NCBI GenBank assembly: GCA_023392395.1
Contig: JAEVZE010000050.1
Coordinates: 1-29,144 of the forward strand
Reading direction: 5' to 3'
From: Bacillota bacterium
Lineage (GTDB): Bacteria; Bacillota; Clostridia; Christensenellales; Aristaeellaceae
DNA length: 29,144 nucleotides
Shown here: positions 1-6,134 of the stretch, piece by piece
How the letters are laid out: each line of letters begins with the position of its first letter
How positions within the stretch are numbered: position 1 is the first letter of the stretch
Notes under the pieces: model-generated
Told to the model about the DNA's origin: nothing
The model's database searches: none
Seen by the model: only the letters and a program-made list of their open reading frames with translations
Translations under genes and position numbers: made by a program

Positions 1-574
1 GCTGGATGGCCGTGCCCACCCGCGCCACTTCCCGGGCTGCCAGGCTGTCGATGACGACGACCGCGCGGGGTTTGACGCGCTCCACCAGCGCGGAGACCAT
101 CTCCAGCGTCTCGATTCCGGTCACGCCCAGTACGCCCGGCGCGATGGCGCACACCGGCTGCATGCGGTCGTCCACGCTGTCGGGCAGCTCCTGAAAGATG
201 TGGCGGGTGACCAGCGTGCGGTCGACGGTCATCGGCCCCAGCGCGTCAGGCGTCACCTGCCGGTTGCCCAGGCCCACCACCATCACCGGCGCGTCGCCGT
301 CCGGCAGCATGCGGGTCAATTCCTCCGCCAGGAGCGACGAAACCGCCCGCCGCATTTCCGGGTCTCCGGTGCGTACCGCGCCACACTCCAGCGTGATGTA
401 GCGGCCCAGCGGCTTTCCCATCATCCGGGCGCCGGCTTCCTCATCGATCACCACCTCGGTGATGGAGATGCCGCTCTCCTCCCAGATGGCCACCTTGACC
501 CCGGGATATCTTGCCTTTCCCCTCGCGCCGTCCGGTCCAATGGCCTCCATCGCCAAATCCGTCCGAATCTGCAA
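1..574 (-). CDS. gpr: GPR spore germination protease, C-terminus beyond window
   Basis: GPR is the endopeptidase that degrades small acid-soluble spore proteins when an endospore germinates. About 191 N-terminal residues are visible; the gene runs off the left edge. The early IRTDLAMEA stretch matches the family N-terminus around the zymogen processing region. KPLGRYITLEC and VVGLGNRQVTPDALGP, followed by VDRTLVTRHI, are characteristic GPR blocks. The start is TTG (bases 574-572) with GGGAGG nine bases upstream; no ATG or GTG fits the conserved N-terminus better. It is divergent from rpsT, an arrangement also known in Bacillus. A forespore (sigma-G) promoter is expected but I could not identify one with confidence. 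The gene implies an endospore former. Confidence 0.93.
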   Translation of the reverse strand, partial: MQIRTDLAMEAIGPDGARGKARYPGVKVAIWEESGISITEVVIDEEAGARMMGKPLGRYITLECGAVRTGDPEMRRAVSSLLAEELTRMLPDGDAPVMVVGLGNRQVTPDALGPMTVDRTLVTRHIFQELPDSVDDRMQPVCAIAPGVLGVTGIETLEMVSALVERVKPRAVVVIDSLAAREVARVGTAIQ

Positions 575-662
575 ACTTGACCGCCTCCCGTGAATAGCAT
601 GCCGGAAATCGGGCCTGATCACCGCCCAATCAAAGTTTTAACCAAATCCGGTCAACTCGATC

Positions 663-691
663 TTGCATTCACAGGCTTCACATGGTATAAT
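663..691 (+). promoter_or_regulatory. Sigma-A promoter of rpsT
   Basis: TTGCAT (663-668) and a perfect TATAAT (686-691) are separated by 17 bases. Transcription would begin near 698, about 30 bases before the rpsT start. Confidence 0.85.
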
Positions 692-727
692 GGCGTTTGT
701 CGATAAAAGGCTGGGAGGTGAACAGAA

Positions 728-991
728 TTGCCGAACATTAAGTCCGCCATCAAACGCGTCAAGGTGAACAAGAAGAAGAATCTTCGCAACCGCATGATCA
801 AGACCGCCATGCGTACGTCCGTCAAGAAGTTTGAGGTCGCGACCGCCGCGGGCTCTGCCGACCAGCAGCTCCTCAACGCGACTTCCGCGTCCATTGACAA
901 GGCCGCCAGCAAGGGCGTTATCCATAAGAACGCGGCGAACCGCAAAAAGTCGCGACTGGCCAAGCGCATGAACAAGGTCGCGGCGCAGTAA
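728..991 (+). CDS. rpsT: 30S ribosomal protein S20
   Basis: S20 binds 16S rRNA in the small subunit. The 87-residue product has the family's length and very basic composition. It opens with PNIKSAIKRVKVNKKKNLRN and carries the typical GVIHKNAANRKKSRLAK region near the C-terminus. The start codon is TTG (728-730), preceded by GGGAGGTG at 713-720 with 7 bases between; no ATG lies in frame at the conserved N-terminus. It is a single-gene unit with its own promoter and terminator. The weak start codon on a highly expressed ribosomal gene may limit its translation, as the UUG start of E. coli rpsT does, but that is inference here. Confidence 0.97.
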   Translation: MPNIKSAIKRVKVNKKKNLRNRMIKTAMRTSVKKFEVATAAGSADQQLLNATSASIDKAASKGVIHKNAANRKKSRLAKRMNKVAAQ

Positions 992-1009
992 TCCATATGG
1001 ATCAAAGAG

Positions 1010-1034
1010 CTGTCCCGGTTGGGGCAGTTTTTTT
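1010..1034 (+). terminator. Intrinsic terminator after rpsT
   Basis: CTGTCCC-GGTT-GGGGCAG forms a 7-bp stem with one wobble and a 4-base loop, followed directly by seven T residues. Confidence 0.9.
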
Positions 1035-1102
1035 GTTAATACCAAACATTCTTTCGTCGTCGCGGCGGATCTTTTCGCGCAGAATTGTGTCACTCTCCGC
1101 TC

Positions 1103-1121
1103 GATGTAGCGCTGCTACACC
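1103..1121. repeat. Small inverted repeat in the rpsT-VOC gap
   Basis: GATGTAGC and GCTACACC flank a 3-base loop, with 7 of 8 positions paired. It lies in the 175-base gap between the rpsT terminator and the next gene. The gap otherwise shows nothing I can name: no convincing promoter and no ORF with a ribosome binding site. It could be a short genome-dispersed palindrome or chance. Confidence 0.35.
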
Positions 1122-1209
1122 TCGCTCCGGCTCCTTGTTCTGCATCGAAATTCTCTCGCCGCTTTGGACGAAACAATATTTTGCGTTGGTACAAAACGGA
1201 GGAATTCCC

Positions 1210-1965
1210 ATGGCACAAATTCGCGGTCTCAGCTGCATCTTCCCCGTCCCGGACATGGAGAGGACGGCGGCGTTCTACGAAAGCCTGGGCTTCCGGGCGG
1301 TCAGGTATTTGGACGCGGCGGAGAAGCACATCTGCCTGTATATGGGGGACGCGGAGATCGTGCTGACCGACAGCGCGGGGCGTCCGGTTGCGCCCAACCG
1401 CGAGCTGTACGGCGACGGCTACGACGCCTACCTGTACGCGCAAAGTCCGGCGACGCTGTACGATGAATTCCAAAAACAGAGCGCGCGGTTTGCGCGGCCG
1501 CTGGGCAGGACCGACTATGGCAACCTGGAGTTTGTCATCGAGGATTGCGACGGCCGCTGGGTGGCGTTTGGCATCAAGCAATCAAACGCGCCGAAATTGA
1601 CGCTGAAGCCGCTGCCCGGCGCGTTCACCGTGTGCAAGCCCCTTGAGGCCGTCTGGCAGGACAAGCCCTTCCATTTTCTCATGCGGACGGATGAAGAGTG
1701 CTCGCTGGTCTGCCCCACGGGCGACGCGCCGAAGGATTGCGAGGCTCGGGAGGACGGCTGGCGGGGCCTCAGGGTCGAAGGCGTTCTGGACTTTTCGCTG
1801 GTCGGCATCCTTTCGCGCCTGGCTTCCGCGCTGGCGGCGGCAGGCGTGAGCATCTTCGCGGTGTCCACGTACGACACAGACTATCTGTTCGTCAAAGACG
1901 CATCCTATGCCCGGGCGGTCCAGGCGCTAAGAGAAGCCGGGTGCAGAATCGAGGGGGACGCATGA
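1210..1965 (+). CDS. VOC (glyoxalase-like) domain fused to ACT domain
   Basis: The 251-residue product has two parts. Residues about 3-122 resemble one vicinal-oxygen-chelate (glyoxalase/bleomycin-resistance) domain, with the typical FPVPDMERTAAFYESLGF opening and GNLEFVIEDCDGRWVAFG ending. Residues about 130-248 resemble the ACT domain of the COG3603/CASTOR-like group, with GVLDFSLVGILSRLASALAA and GVSIFAVSTYDTDYLFVK. ACT domains usually bind amino acids; VOC domains may be metal enzymes or binding proteins. The substrate cannot be read. The start is ATG 1210 with GGAGGA-type sequence just upstream; the same frame is open further 5' but has no better start. The stop overlaps the next gene by 4 bases (ATGA), so the two are probably co-translated. 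Confidence 0.82.
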   Translation: MAQIRGLSCIFPVPDMERTAAFYESLGFRAVRYLDAAEKHICLYMGDAEIVLTDSAGRPVAPNRELYGDGYDAYLYAQSPATLYDEFQKQSARFARPLGRTDYGNLEFVIEDCDGRWVAFGIKQSNAPKLTLKPLPGAFTVCKPLEAVWQDKPFHFLMRTDEECSLVCPTGDAPKDCEAREDGWRGLRVEGVLDFSLVGILSRLASALAAAGVSIFAVSTYDTDYLFVKDASYARAVQALREAGCRIEGDA

Positions 1966-2414
1966 CGATCTACGTGGACGCCGACGCCTGCCCAGTGGTG
2001 CGGCAGACCATCGAAGTGGCCAGACAGCGCGACATTCCGGTGACGCTGCTCTGCGATACCAACCATGTGCTCGTAAGCGATTACGCGCGGGTGGAGGTGA
2101 TCGGCGCAGGCGCGGACGCTGTGGACTTCGCGCTGGTCAACCGCTGCGCGCGTGGCGACATCGTGGTGACGCAGGACTACGGCGTGGCAGCGATGGCACT
2201 GGGCCGGGGCGCGCACCCGATCCACCAAAGCGGCATGTGGTACACGGAAGGAAACATTGACGGGCTGCTGGCCGAGCGCCACCTGCACAAAAAAGCTCGG
2301 ATGGCCCACGCCAAGCACCATCTGAAAGGCCCCAAGAAGCGCACACCGGAGGACGACGAGCGGTACACCGAGTCGCTGGAACGACTGATTGGGTCGCTGA
2401 CCGTCGAAGGCTGA
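1962..2414 (+). CDS. YaiI/YqxD family protein (UPF0178)
   Basis: This 150-residue protein belongs to the YaiI/YqxD family, which has a PIN/NYN-like nuclease fold but no settled function. Family marks are the N-terminal YVDADACPVV, the central DIVVTQDYGVAAMAL, and the AHPIHQSGMWYTEGNID segment, followed by a basic stretch rich in Lys and His. The conserved acidic residues (DADAC, TQDYG) would suit a metal site. It overlaps the upstream VOC-ACT gene by 4 bases and is probably in the same transcript. Length is normal for the family. Confidence 0.9.
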   Translation: MTIYVDADACPVVRQTIEVARQRDIPVTLLCDTNHVLVSDYARVEVIGAGADAVDFALVNRCARGDIVVTQDYGVAAMALGRGAHPIHQSGMWYTEGNIDGLLAERHLHKKARMAHAKHHLKGPKKRTPEDDERYTESLERLIGSLTVEG

Positions 2415-2421
2415 TAACCCG

Positions 2422-2465
2422 CGCATGGAAAGCGCTCTGAGATTCTGCTGAATCCTTTCTATGCG
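2422..2465. repeat. Long hairpin after the yqxD-type gene
   Basis: CGCATGGAAAG (2422-2432) pairs with CTTTCTATGCG (2455-2465) over 11 positions with one G-T wobble. Inside it, GATTC-TGCT-GAATC forms a second stem. No T-tract follows on either strand, so it is not a standard terminator by itself. It may stabilise the 3' end of the upstream transcript. Confidence 0.5.
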
Positions 2466-2467
2466 TG

Positions 2468-2489
2468 GAAAAGCCGCTTGCGGATTTTT
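2468..2489 (+). terminator. Possible weak terminator of the VOC-ACT/yqxD unit
   Basis: AAAAGCCG-CTTG-CGGATTTTT gives a short GC stem extended by A-T pairs with one internal mismatch, ending in five T residues. The short stem makes this weak. It sits just after the longer hairpin at 2422-2465, and the two may act together. Confidence 0.45.
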
Positions 2490-2496
2490 AGCGTTC

Positions 2497-2529
2497 AAAA
2501 GCGCCGGGGCCTCCATGAGGCCACGGCGC
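2497..2529 (-). terminator. Intrinsic terminator of the secreted-protein gene
   Basis: Read on the minus strand, GCGCCGTGGCCTC-ATG-GAGGCCCCGGCGC forms a long GC stem with a two-position mismatch and is followed by TTTT. It lies about 45 bases after the minus-strand stop at 2573. Confidence 0.8.
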
Positions 2530-2572
2530 CAATCGTATGCCAATCCATCCGGCGGGCGGGTTTTGCGGAAGG

Positions 2573-3424
2573 TTAGTCCGCGTACACCAATCCGTCAAAC
2601 ACGTCGCCACCCTCGTACGCCTTCCCGTCAATCAACACCTGAATGTCCTTCACGCGGAACCAACCGCCCGCAAGCGTGGCATCGTCGTGGCGCTCCACAG
2701 GAACGGCATACACCCACTCCACGTCGTCGCTGCCGGACAGGATGAGTTTTTCACCCTTCTGGATGGTGAGCGCGGCCGTGTCATCCAGCGGCGAAACCGC
2801 AAGGGGCAGGGTGACCTTCGTGGTCACGATGGTGCCCATCGGGTAGACGGCCCTCGGTACCTCAACCACCACGGGTTCCTCCAGCGAAGCGCCGGTATTC
2901 TCGTCTACGCCCCAGGCGCGCGCGATGGTAAAATCGGCGGGGCGATACCAGGTTTGAAGGACATTCGCCCGAACGCTGCCGGAAAACTGCGCGCCGGTCA
3001 CATAGATGTCCTCGGGCGCGCTGCCCACGAGACCCGCGTAAGCCAGCTTGCCCTCCGCATAGCGGTAGACATAACAGGCGTTGTCGTCGCTGGGGCCGAA
3101 TTCGGAGACCAGCAGGTAGGCTTCCTGCATGCCGCTGTTCAGGCGCATGGCGTGCACCCGACCCGTAAGGCCCCATCCGGTGCCGGAGACTGTCGCGCCG
3201 CCCACGGTCAGCGTGTACTGCCCTTCTTCCGCGTCCGGTCCGGAACTGGCGAATGCGATGGACTCCGCCGCCCCGTCGCCATCCAGATCGATCGAATCGC
3301 CGCCCTTCACTTCCTGCACCGTGCCCTTTGAAAGCGCGGCAGGCGCGCTTTCCGCCCAACCGGCGGACACAGCCATCGCGAGGACAAGCACCACAACAAG
3401 GACGGCACACGATGTTCTCTTCAT
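2573..3424 (-). CDS. Secreted protein of unknown function
   Basis: I do not recognise the family. The 283-residue product starts MKRTSC and has a hydrophobic stretch VLVVVLVLAMAVSAGWA typical of a signal peptide, with probable cleavage near residue 24. The mature part contains DSIDLDGDGAAESI, a D-x-D-x-D-G-like calcium loop of the kind found in FG-GAP/VCBS-type repeats. The rest appears beta-rich with many Val, Thr and Gly; the last ~80 residues (from TIQKGEKLILS) could be an SH3-like or WG-like unit. The start at 3424 is supported by GGAGGAG about 9 bases upstream; a longer frame exists but lacks these signals. The 200 bases upstream (3425-3624) hold short hairpins but no promoter I can assign. 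Confidence 0.8.
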   Translation of the reverse strand: MKRTSCAVLVVVLVLAMAVSAGWAESAPAALSKGTVQEVKGGDSIDLDGDGAAESIAFASSGPDAEEGQYTLTVGGATVSGTGWGLTGRVHAMRLNSGMQEAYLLVSEFGPSDDNACYVYRYAEGKLAYAGLVGSAPEDIYVTGAQFSGSVRANVLQTWYRPADFTIARAWGVDENTGASLEEPVVVEVPRAVYPMGTIVTTKVTLPLAVSPLDDTAALTIQKGEKLILSGSDDVEWVYAVPVERHDDATLAGGWFRVKDIQVLIDGKAYEGGDVFDGLVYAD

Positions 3425-3624
3425 ACGTTTCACTCCTCCGAATTGTTTTCCTACAAAAGCGAAACGGTGCCGCATTCGCTGGAATTCCGCCAGCGCATGC
3501 CGTATCGGCCCGCATTGGGAACGGATACTTCGTAAGCCGCGAGAATTGTCAGTCTCTGCGAATATTGACGCTGGAAAAACGTTCCAGGTTCCCATGCATT
3601 CATTGGTTTCAAGCTCGATAGGGC

Positions 3625-3661
3625 AAAAAAACAAACAGCCCGTCCTGTGAGGACTGGCTGT
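3625..3661 (-). terminator. Intrinsic terminator of tRNA-Lys
   Basis: On the minus strand ACAGCC-A-GTCCT-CAC-AGGAC-G-GGCTGT forms an 11-bp stem with one mismatch, followed by TTGTTTTTTT. It starts five bases after the encoded CCA of the tRNA. Confidence 0.9.
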
Positions 3662-3665
3662 CGTC

Positions 3666-3741
3666 TGGTGGGTCATCAGGGACTCGAACCCTGGACACCC
3701 TGATTAAGAGTCAGGTGCTCTACCAACTGAGCTAATGACCC
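3666..3741 (-). tRNA. tRNA-Lys (anticodon CTT)
   Basis: The minus strand gives a complete 76-base cloverleaf. The acceptor stem is GGGTCAT/ATGACCC with discriminator A and a genomically encoded CCA. The D arm contains AGCTCAGTTGGTAGAGC, the anticodon arm is CCTGA-CTCTTAA-TCAGG with anticodon CTT (reads AAG), and the T arm contains GGTTCGAGTCC. It is a single-gene transcript with its own promoter and terminator. Confidence 0.97.
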
Positions 3742-3763
3742 GCATTCCAGCGGAACGGAATCG

Positions 3764-3792
3764 ATTATAGCACGGAGAATTCATGGTGTCAA
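3764..3792 (-). promoter_or_regulatory. Sigma-A promoter of tRNA-Lys
   Basis: On the minus strand TTGACA (3792-3787) and TATAAT (3769-3764) are separated by exactly 17 bases, both boxes perfect. Initiation would occur about 20 bases before the mature tRNA. Confidence 0.92.
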
Positions 3793-3896
3793 GTGAAAAT
3801 CGCGCCTGGTGCGAAAAATGTTGAGGTCCACCGCTTCTGAACGACAAACCTGTGCCAAGAGCACGATGGGCAGCCGGAAGCGATCTATAAAGCAAA

Positions 3897-4116
3897 GCCG
3901 CCGGATGAACCGGCGGCACAGACCATCCTCAAAGTCCCTAAGGGCTCTCATCGATTCCGGCGACCAGCGCGCCGGAATCGTATTTCTTCCATCAGTACGC
4001 ATACTGGTGGAAGAAACAATACCGAAAGTCAGTGCGCCGCCCGGAAATTCCAAAGAATTTCAGGCGCACGCATTTCTTTCCCTTCGCATCGAAAAAACCG
4101 CAGGCTTTTTCGATGC
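3897..4116. repeat. Structured repeat, copy A (hairpins P0-P4)
   Basis: Five hairpins lie in series: P0 3897-3917 (GCCGCCGG/CCGGCGGC, loop ATGAA), P1 3952-3980 (10 bp, 9-base loop GACCAGCGC), P2 3983-4016 (15 positions, loop CGCA), P3 4032-4069 (7 bp, internal loop GCCCG/A, 7 bp, loop CAAA) and P4 4086-4116 (11 bp). P1 to P3 (118 bases) align without gaps to 10814-10931, with 90 identical positions and five double changes that keep pairing. A sixth hairpin at 4122-4142 nearly duplicates P0. The strand is unclear: four T-G wobbles inside P1-P3 (across the two copies) favour plus, while P0 followed by a T-rich tract on the minus strand resembles a terminator. It lies between a minus-strand gene's 3' end and the tRNA-Lys promoter. 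No RNA family is recognised. Confidence 0.75.
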
Positions 4117-4164
4117 TTTGAGCCACCGGTTGAACCGGCGGCTTTGTGCTCGGATGCTATATCG

Positions 4165-4656
4165 TCACAGAATAATCTCGAACTGTTCGTCCTGGGAAAG
4201 CGGCACAACTTCGCAATCGAGCGCATAGGTGCGCTGGGGAAGGCCGATCAGCACGTGCACGGCACTTTTATGCACCGGCAGCGGCGCCAAGTGCCACACG
4301 CCTCGGTTCAGTTTGACCAGGGTCCCCTGCGGCACGACGAACGCCTCCGCCTTCGAGGTGTCGGGCTTCTCCGGCGTCGTGGGCGCGACGTGGATGATCG
4401 CGTCGTCGTCCAGCGGCAGGATAATCTCGTCCGCCATCTCGTGCATCTCCATGGCGTCGATGACCCTCTGCTCCGGTTTTTTGACTTCCAGCGGGGAGAA
4501 CGCGAAGTCGTCCTCCGAGTAGACCATCACCCGGTCGGGGAAGAACCTGTGTAGCGCGCCGTCCAGTGAAAACCCCTTGGGCTGGATAAAATCCACCATC
4601 GCGCCGTAGGGCGCAATGCCCTCATGCGTGATCGGTTCAGCCGGAACTGCTCTCAT
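4165..4656 (-). CDS. Ureidoglycolate lyase-like (AllA-type) cupin protein
   Basis: The 163-residue product resembles the AllA/ureidoglycolate lyase cupin family. The marks are MHEMADEIILPLDDDAIIHV followed by FVVPQGTLVKLNRGVWHLAP, which correspond to the family pattern of a polar strand, an oxygen-rich loop and a GVWH motif. No purine- or allantoin-degradation genes are near, so ureidoglycolate as the substrate is unproven; another small carboxylated sugar or acid is possible. The chosen ATG at 4656 has AGGAGGG six bases upstream; an in-frame ATG at 4689 lies inside serS and lacks this. The ribosome binding site is within the last codons of serS, and only one base separates the serS stop from this start, so translation is probably coupled. 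Confidence 0.72.
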   Translation of the reverse strand: MRAVPAEPITHEGIAPYGAMVDFIQPKGFSLDGALHRFFPDRVMVYSEDDFAFSPLEVKKPEQRVIDAMEMHEMADEIILPLDDDAIIHVAPTTPEKPDTSKAEAFVVPQGTLVKLNRGVWHLAPLPVHKSAVHVLIGLPQRTYALDCEVVPLSQDEQFEIIL

Positions 4657-4657
4657 G

Positions 4658-5932
4658 TTATACCCTCCTGCGGATGACATCCATGCCAAGGAACGGCCGG
4701 AGCACTTCCGGCACCACCACGCTGCCGTCGCCCTGCTGGAACTGCTCGACGATGGCGGGCATCAGGCGGCTGGTGGCAAGACCCGAGCCGTTCAGCGTGT
4801 GCACGAACTCGATCTTCTTGGTGTCCTTGCGGCGGAAGCGGATGTTGCCGCGACGCGCCTGGTAGTCCATGGCGTTGGAGACCGACGAGCACTCCTTGTA
4901 TTCGTTCATGCTGGGAAGCCACAGTTCGATGTCGAAGGTGGTGGCCATCGAATCGGAGCAGTCCTCGGCAGCGAGCTTTGAAAGCTGGTAGTGCAGGCCC
5001 AGGCCCTCCACCAAGCGGCAGGCCTTCCCGATCAGCTCCTCGTGCATCTTGACGGAGTCCTCCGGCCTAGTGTAGCCAAACATCTCGACTTTGTTGAACT
5101 GGTGGCCGCGCACCATGCCGCGCTCGCTGGCGCGGTAGGAGCCCGCCTCGCGCCGGTAGCAGGGGGTGTAGGCGAACAGGCGCTTGGGCAGGTCGTCCTC
5201 CTCCAGGATCTCGCCGCGGTGCAGGTTGATGAGCGCCGTTTCGGCGGTGGGCAGGAGGAAGTGGAAGCCTTCCTCGCTCAGCCGGTAGACGTCCTCCTCA
5301 AACTTGGGGAACTGCCCAGCGGTCAGGCCGCACTCATATGTCAGGATGTGGGGCGGCAGCATGAAGGTGTAGCCGTCCTTGATGTGCTCGGTGATGAAGT
5401 AGTTGAGCAGCGCCCACTCCAGCCTTGCGCCCAGGTCAGTGTACAGCCAGTAGCCGTTGCCACCCATTTTGACGCCGCGCTCGTAATCGATCAGGCCCAG
5501 CTCCGTGCACAATTCCACGTGGTTCTTGGGCTCAAACGGCCAGGACGGCTTTTCGCCGAACTTTTTGACCACCTGATTGTTCTCTTTGCCACCCGCCACG
5601 ACGCCCTCCGCGGGCAGGTTGGGCAGCTTCAGCAGGAACGAACGAATCTCCTCTTCGATGGCGCCCTGGGCCTCGTCCAGCGATTTCACGCGGTCGGCCA
5701 TTTCTTTGAGCTGCGCCATCAGGGCGGTGGTGTCCCCGCCCTGCTTCTTCAACTGCGGGATGTCCTTGTTCAGGCGGTTGCGCTCGGCTTTGATCGCCTC
5801 GTTTTCGGCGACCAGCGCGCGGCGCTTCTGGTCCATTTCGAGGAGCTGATCGAGGTCCGCGTCGCACCCCTTTTTGGCCAGTCCAGCCTTGACAAATTCC
5901 GGGTTGGACCGGATCAAATTGATGTCCAGCAT
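4658..5932 (-). CDS. serS: Seryl-tRNA synthetase
   Basis: SerRS charges tRNA-Ser with serine in the cytoplasm. The 424-residue product has the normal bacterial length. It begins MLDINLIRSNPEFVKAGLAK, followed by the charged N-terminal coiled-coil arm (about residues 25-105) that grips the long variable arm of tRNA-Ser. The class II catalytic core follows, with FAYTPCYRREAGSYR (motif 2 region), FNKVEMFGY, and HTLNGSGLATSRLMPAIVEQ (motif 3). The start at 5932 has an AGAGG-type site upstream and matches the family N-terminus; a longer open frame reaching 6136 is not supported. No T-box lies in the short leader. The promoter is at 5964-5992. Confidence 0.97.
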   Translation of the reverse strand: MLDINLIRSNPEFVKAGLAKKGCDADLDQLLEMDQKRRALVAENEAIKAERNRLNKDIPQLKKQGGDTTALMAQLKEMADRVKSLDEAQGAIEEEIRSFLLKLPNLPAEGVVAGGKENNQVVKKFGEKPSWPFEPKNHVELCTELGLIDYERGVKMGGNGYWLYTDLGARLEWALLNYFITEHIKDGYTFMLPPHILTYECGLTAGQFPKFEEDVYRLSEEGFHFLLPTAETALINLHRGEILEEDDLPKRLFAYTPCYRREAGSYRASERGMVRGHQFNKVEMFGYTRPEDSVKMHEELIGKACRLVEGLGLHYQLSKLAAEDCSDSMATTFDIELWLPSMNEYKECSSVSNAMDYQARRGNIRFRRKDTKKIEFVHTLNGSGLATSRLMPAIVEQFQQGDGSVVVPEVLRPFLGMDVIRRRV

Positions 5933-5963
5933 TTGAACGCCTCTTTCATACATTAATACAATT

Positions 5964-5992
5964 ATTATAGGCAATCCTGCCGAAGCCATCAA
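5964..5992 (-). promoter_or_regulatory. Sigma-A promoter of serS
   Basis: On the minus strand TTGATG (5992-5987) and TATAAT (5969-5964) are 17 bases apart. The predicted leader is only about 25 bases, too short for a riboswitch. Confidence 0.85.
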
Positions 5993-6079
5993 GGGAAATG
6001 GGCAATTTAACATTTTCCGGGCAAAACCTCTTTGGAATCGACACGATGGTCTTCTGCCGACACAACCGGACATTTTTTC

Positions 6080-6109
6080 GTGACTTCCCGCGCCTTCGTA
6101 TGCTATAAT
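6080..6109 (+). promoter_or_regulatory. Extended -10 promoter of the DNA methylase gene
   Basis: TATAAT (6104-6109) is preceded by TGC, giving an extended -10 (TGn). A weak -35, GTGACT (6080-6085), lies 18 bases away. Transcription would start close to the methylase ribosome binding site. Confidence 0.75.
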
Positions 6110-6134
6110 AATACAAATTGTTGGGGGTGGCGGC

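Noticed and set aside
3897..4142. Copy A as an insertion sequence
   Set aside because: No transposase, no target-site duplication I can see and no long terminal inverted repeats; non-autonomous mobility remains possible but is not shown.
3781..4228. Small open frames on both strands over repeat copy A
   Set aside because: They lack ribosome binding sites, and the two repeat copies do not keep a common reading frame product; conservation is in stems.
4991..5956. Open frame of 321 codons on the plus strand across serS
   Set aside because: It is antisense to serS; no ribosome binding site and no family resemblance.
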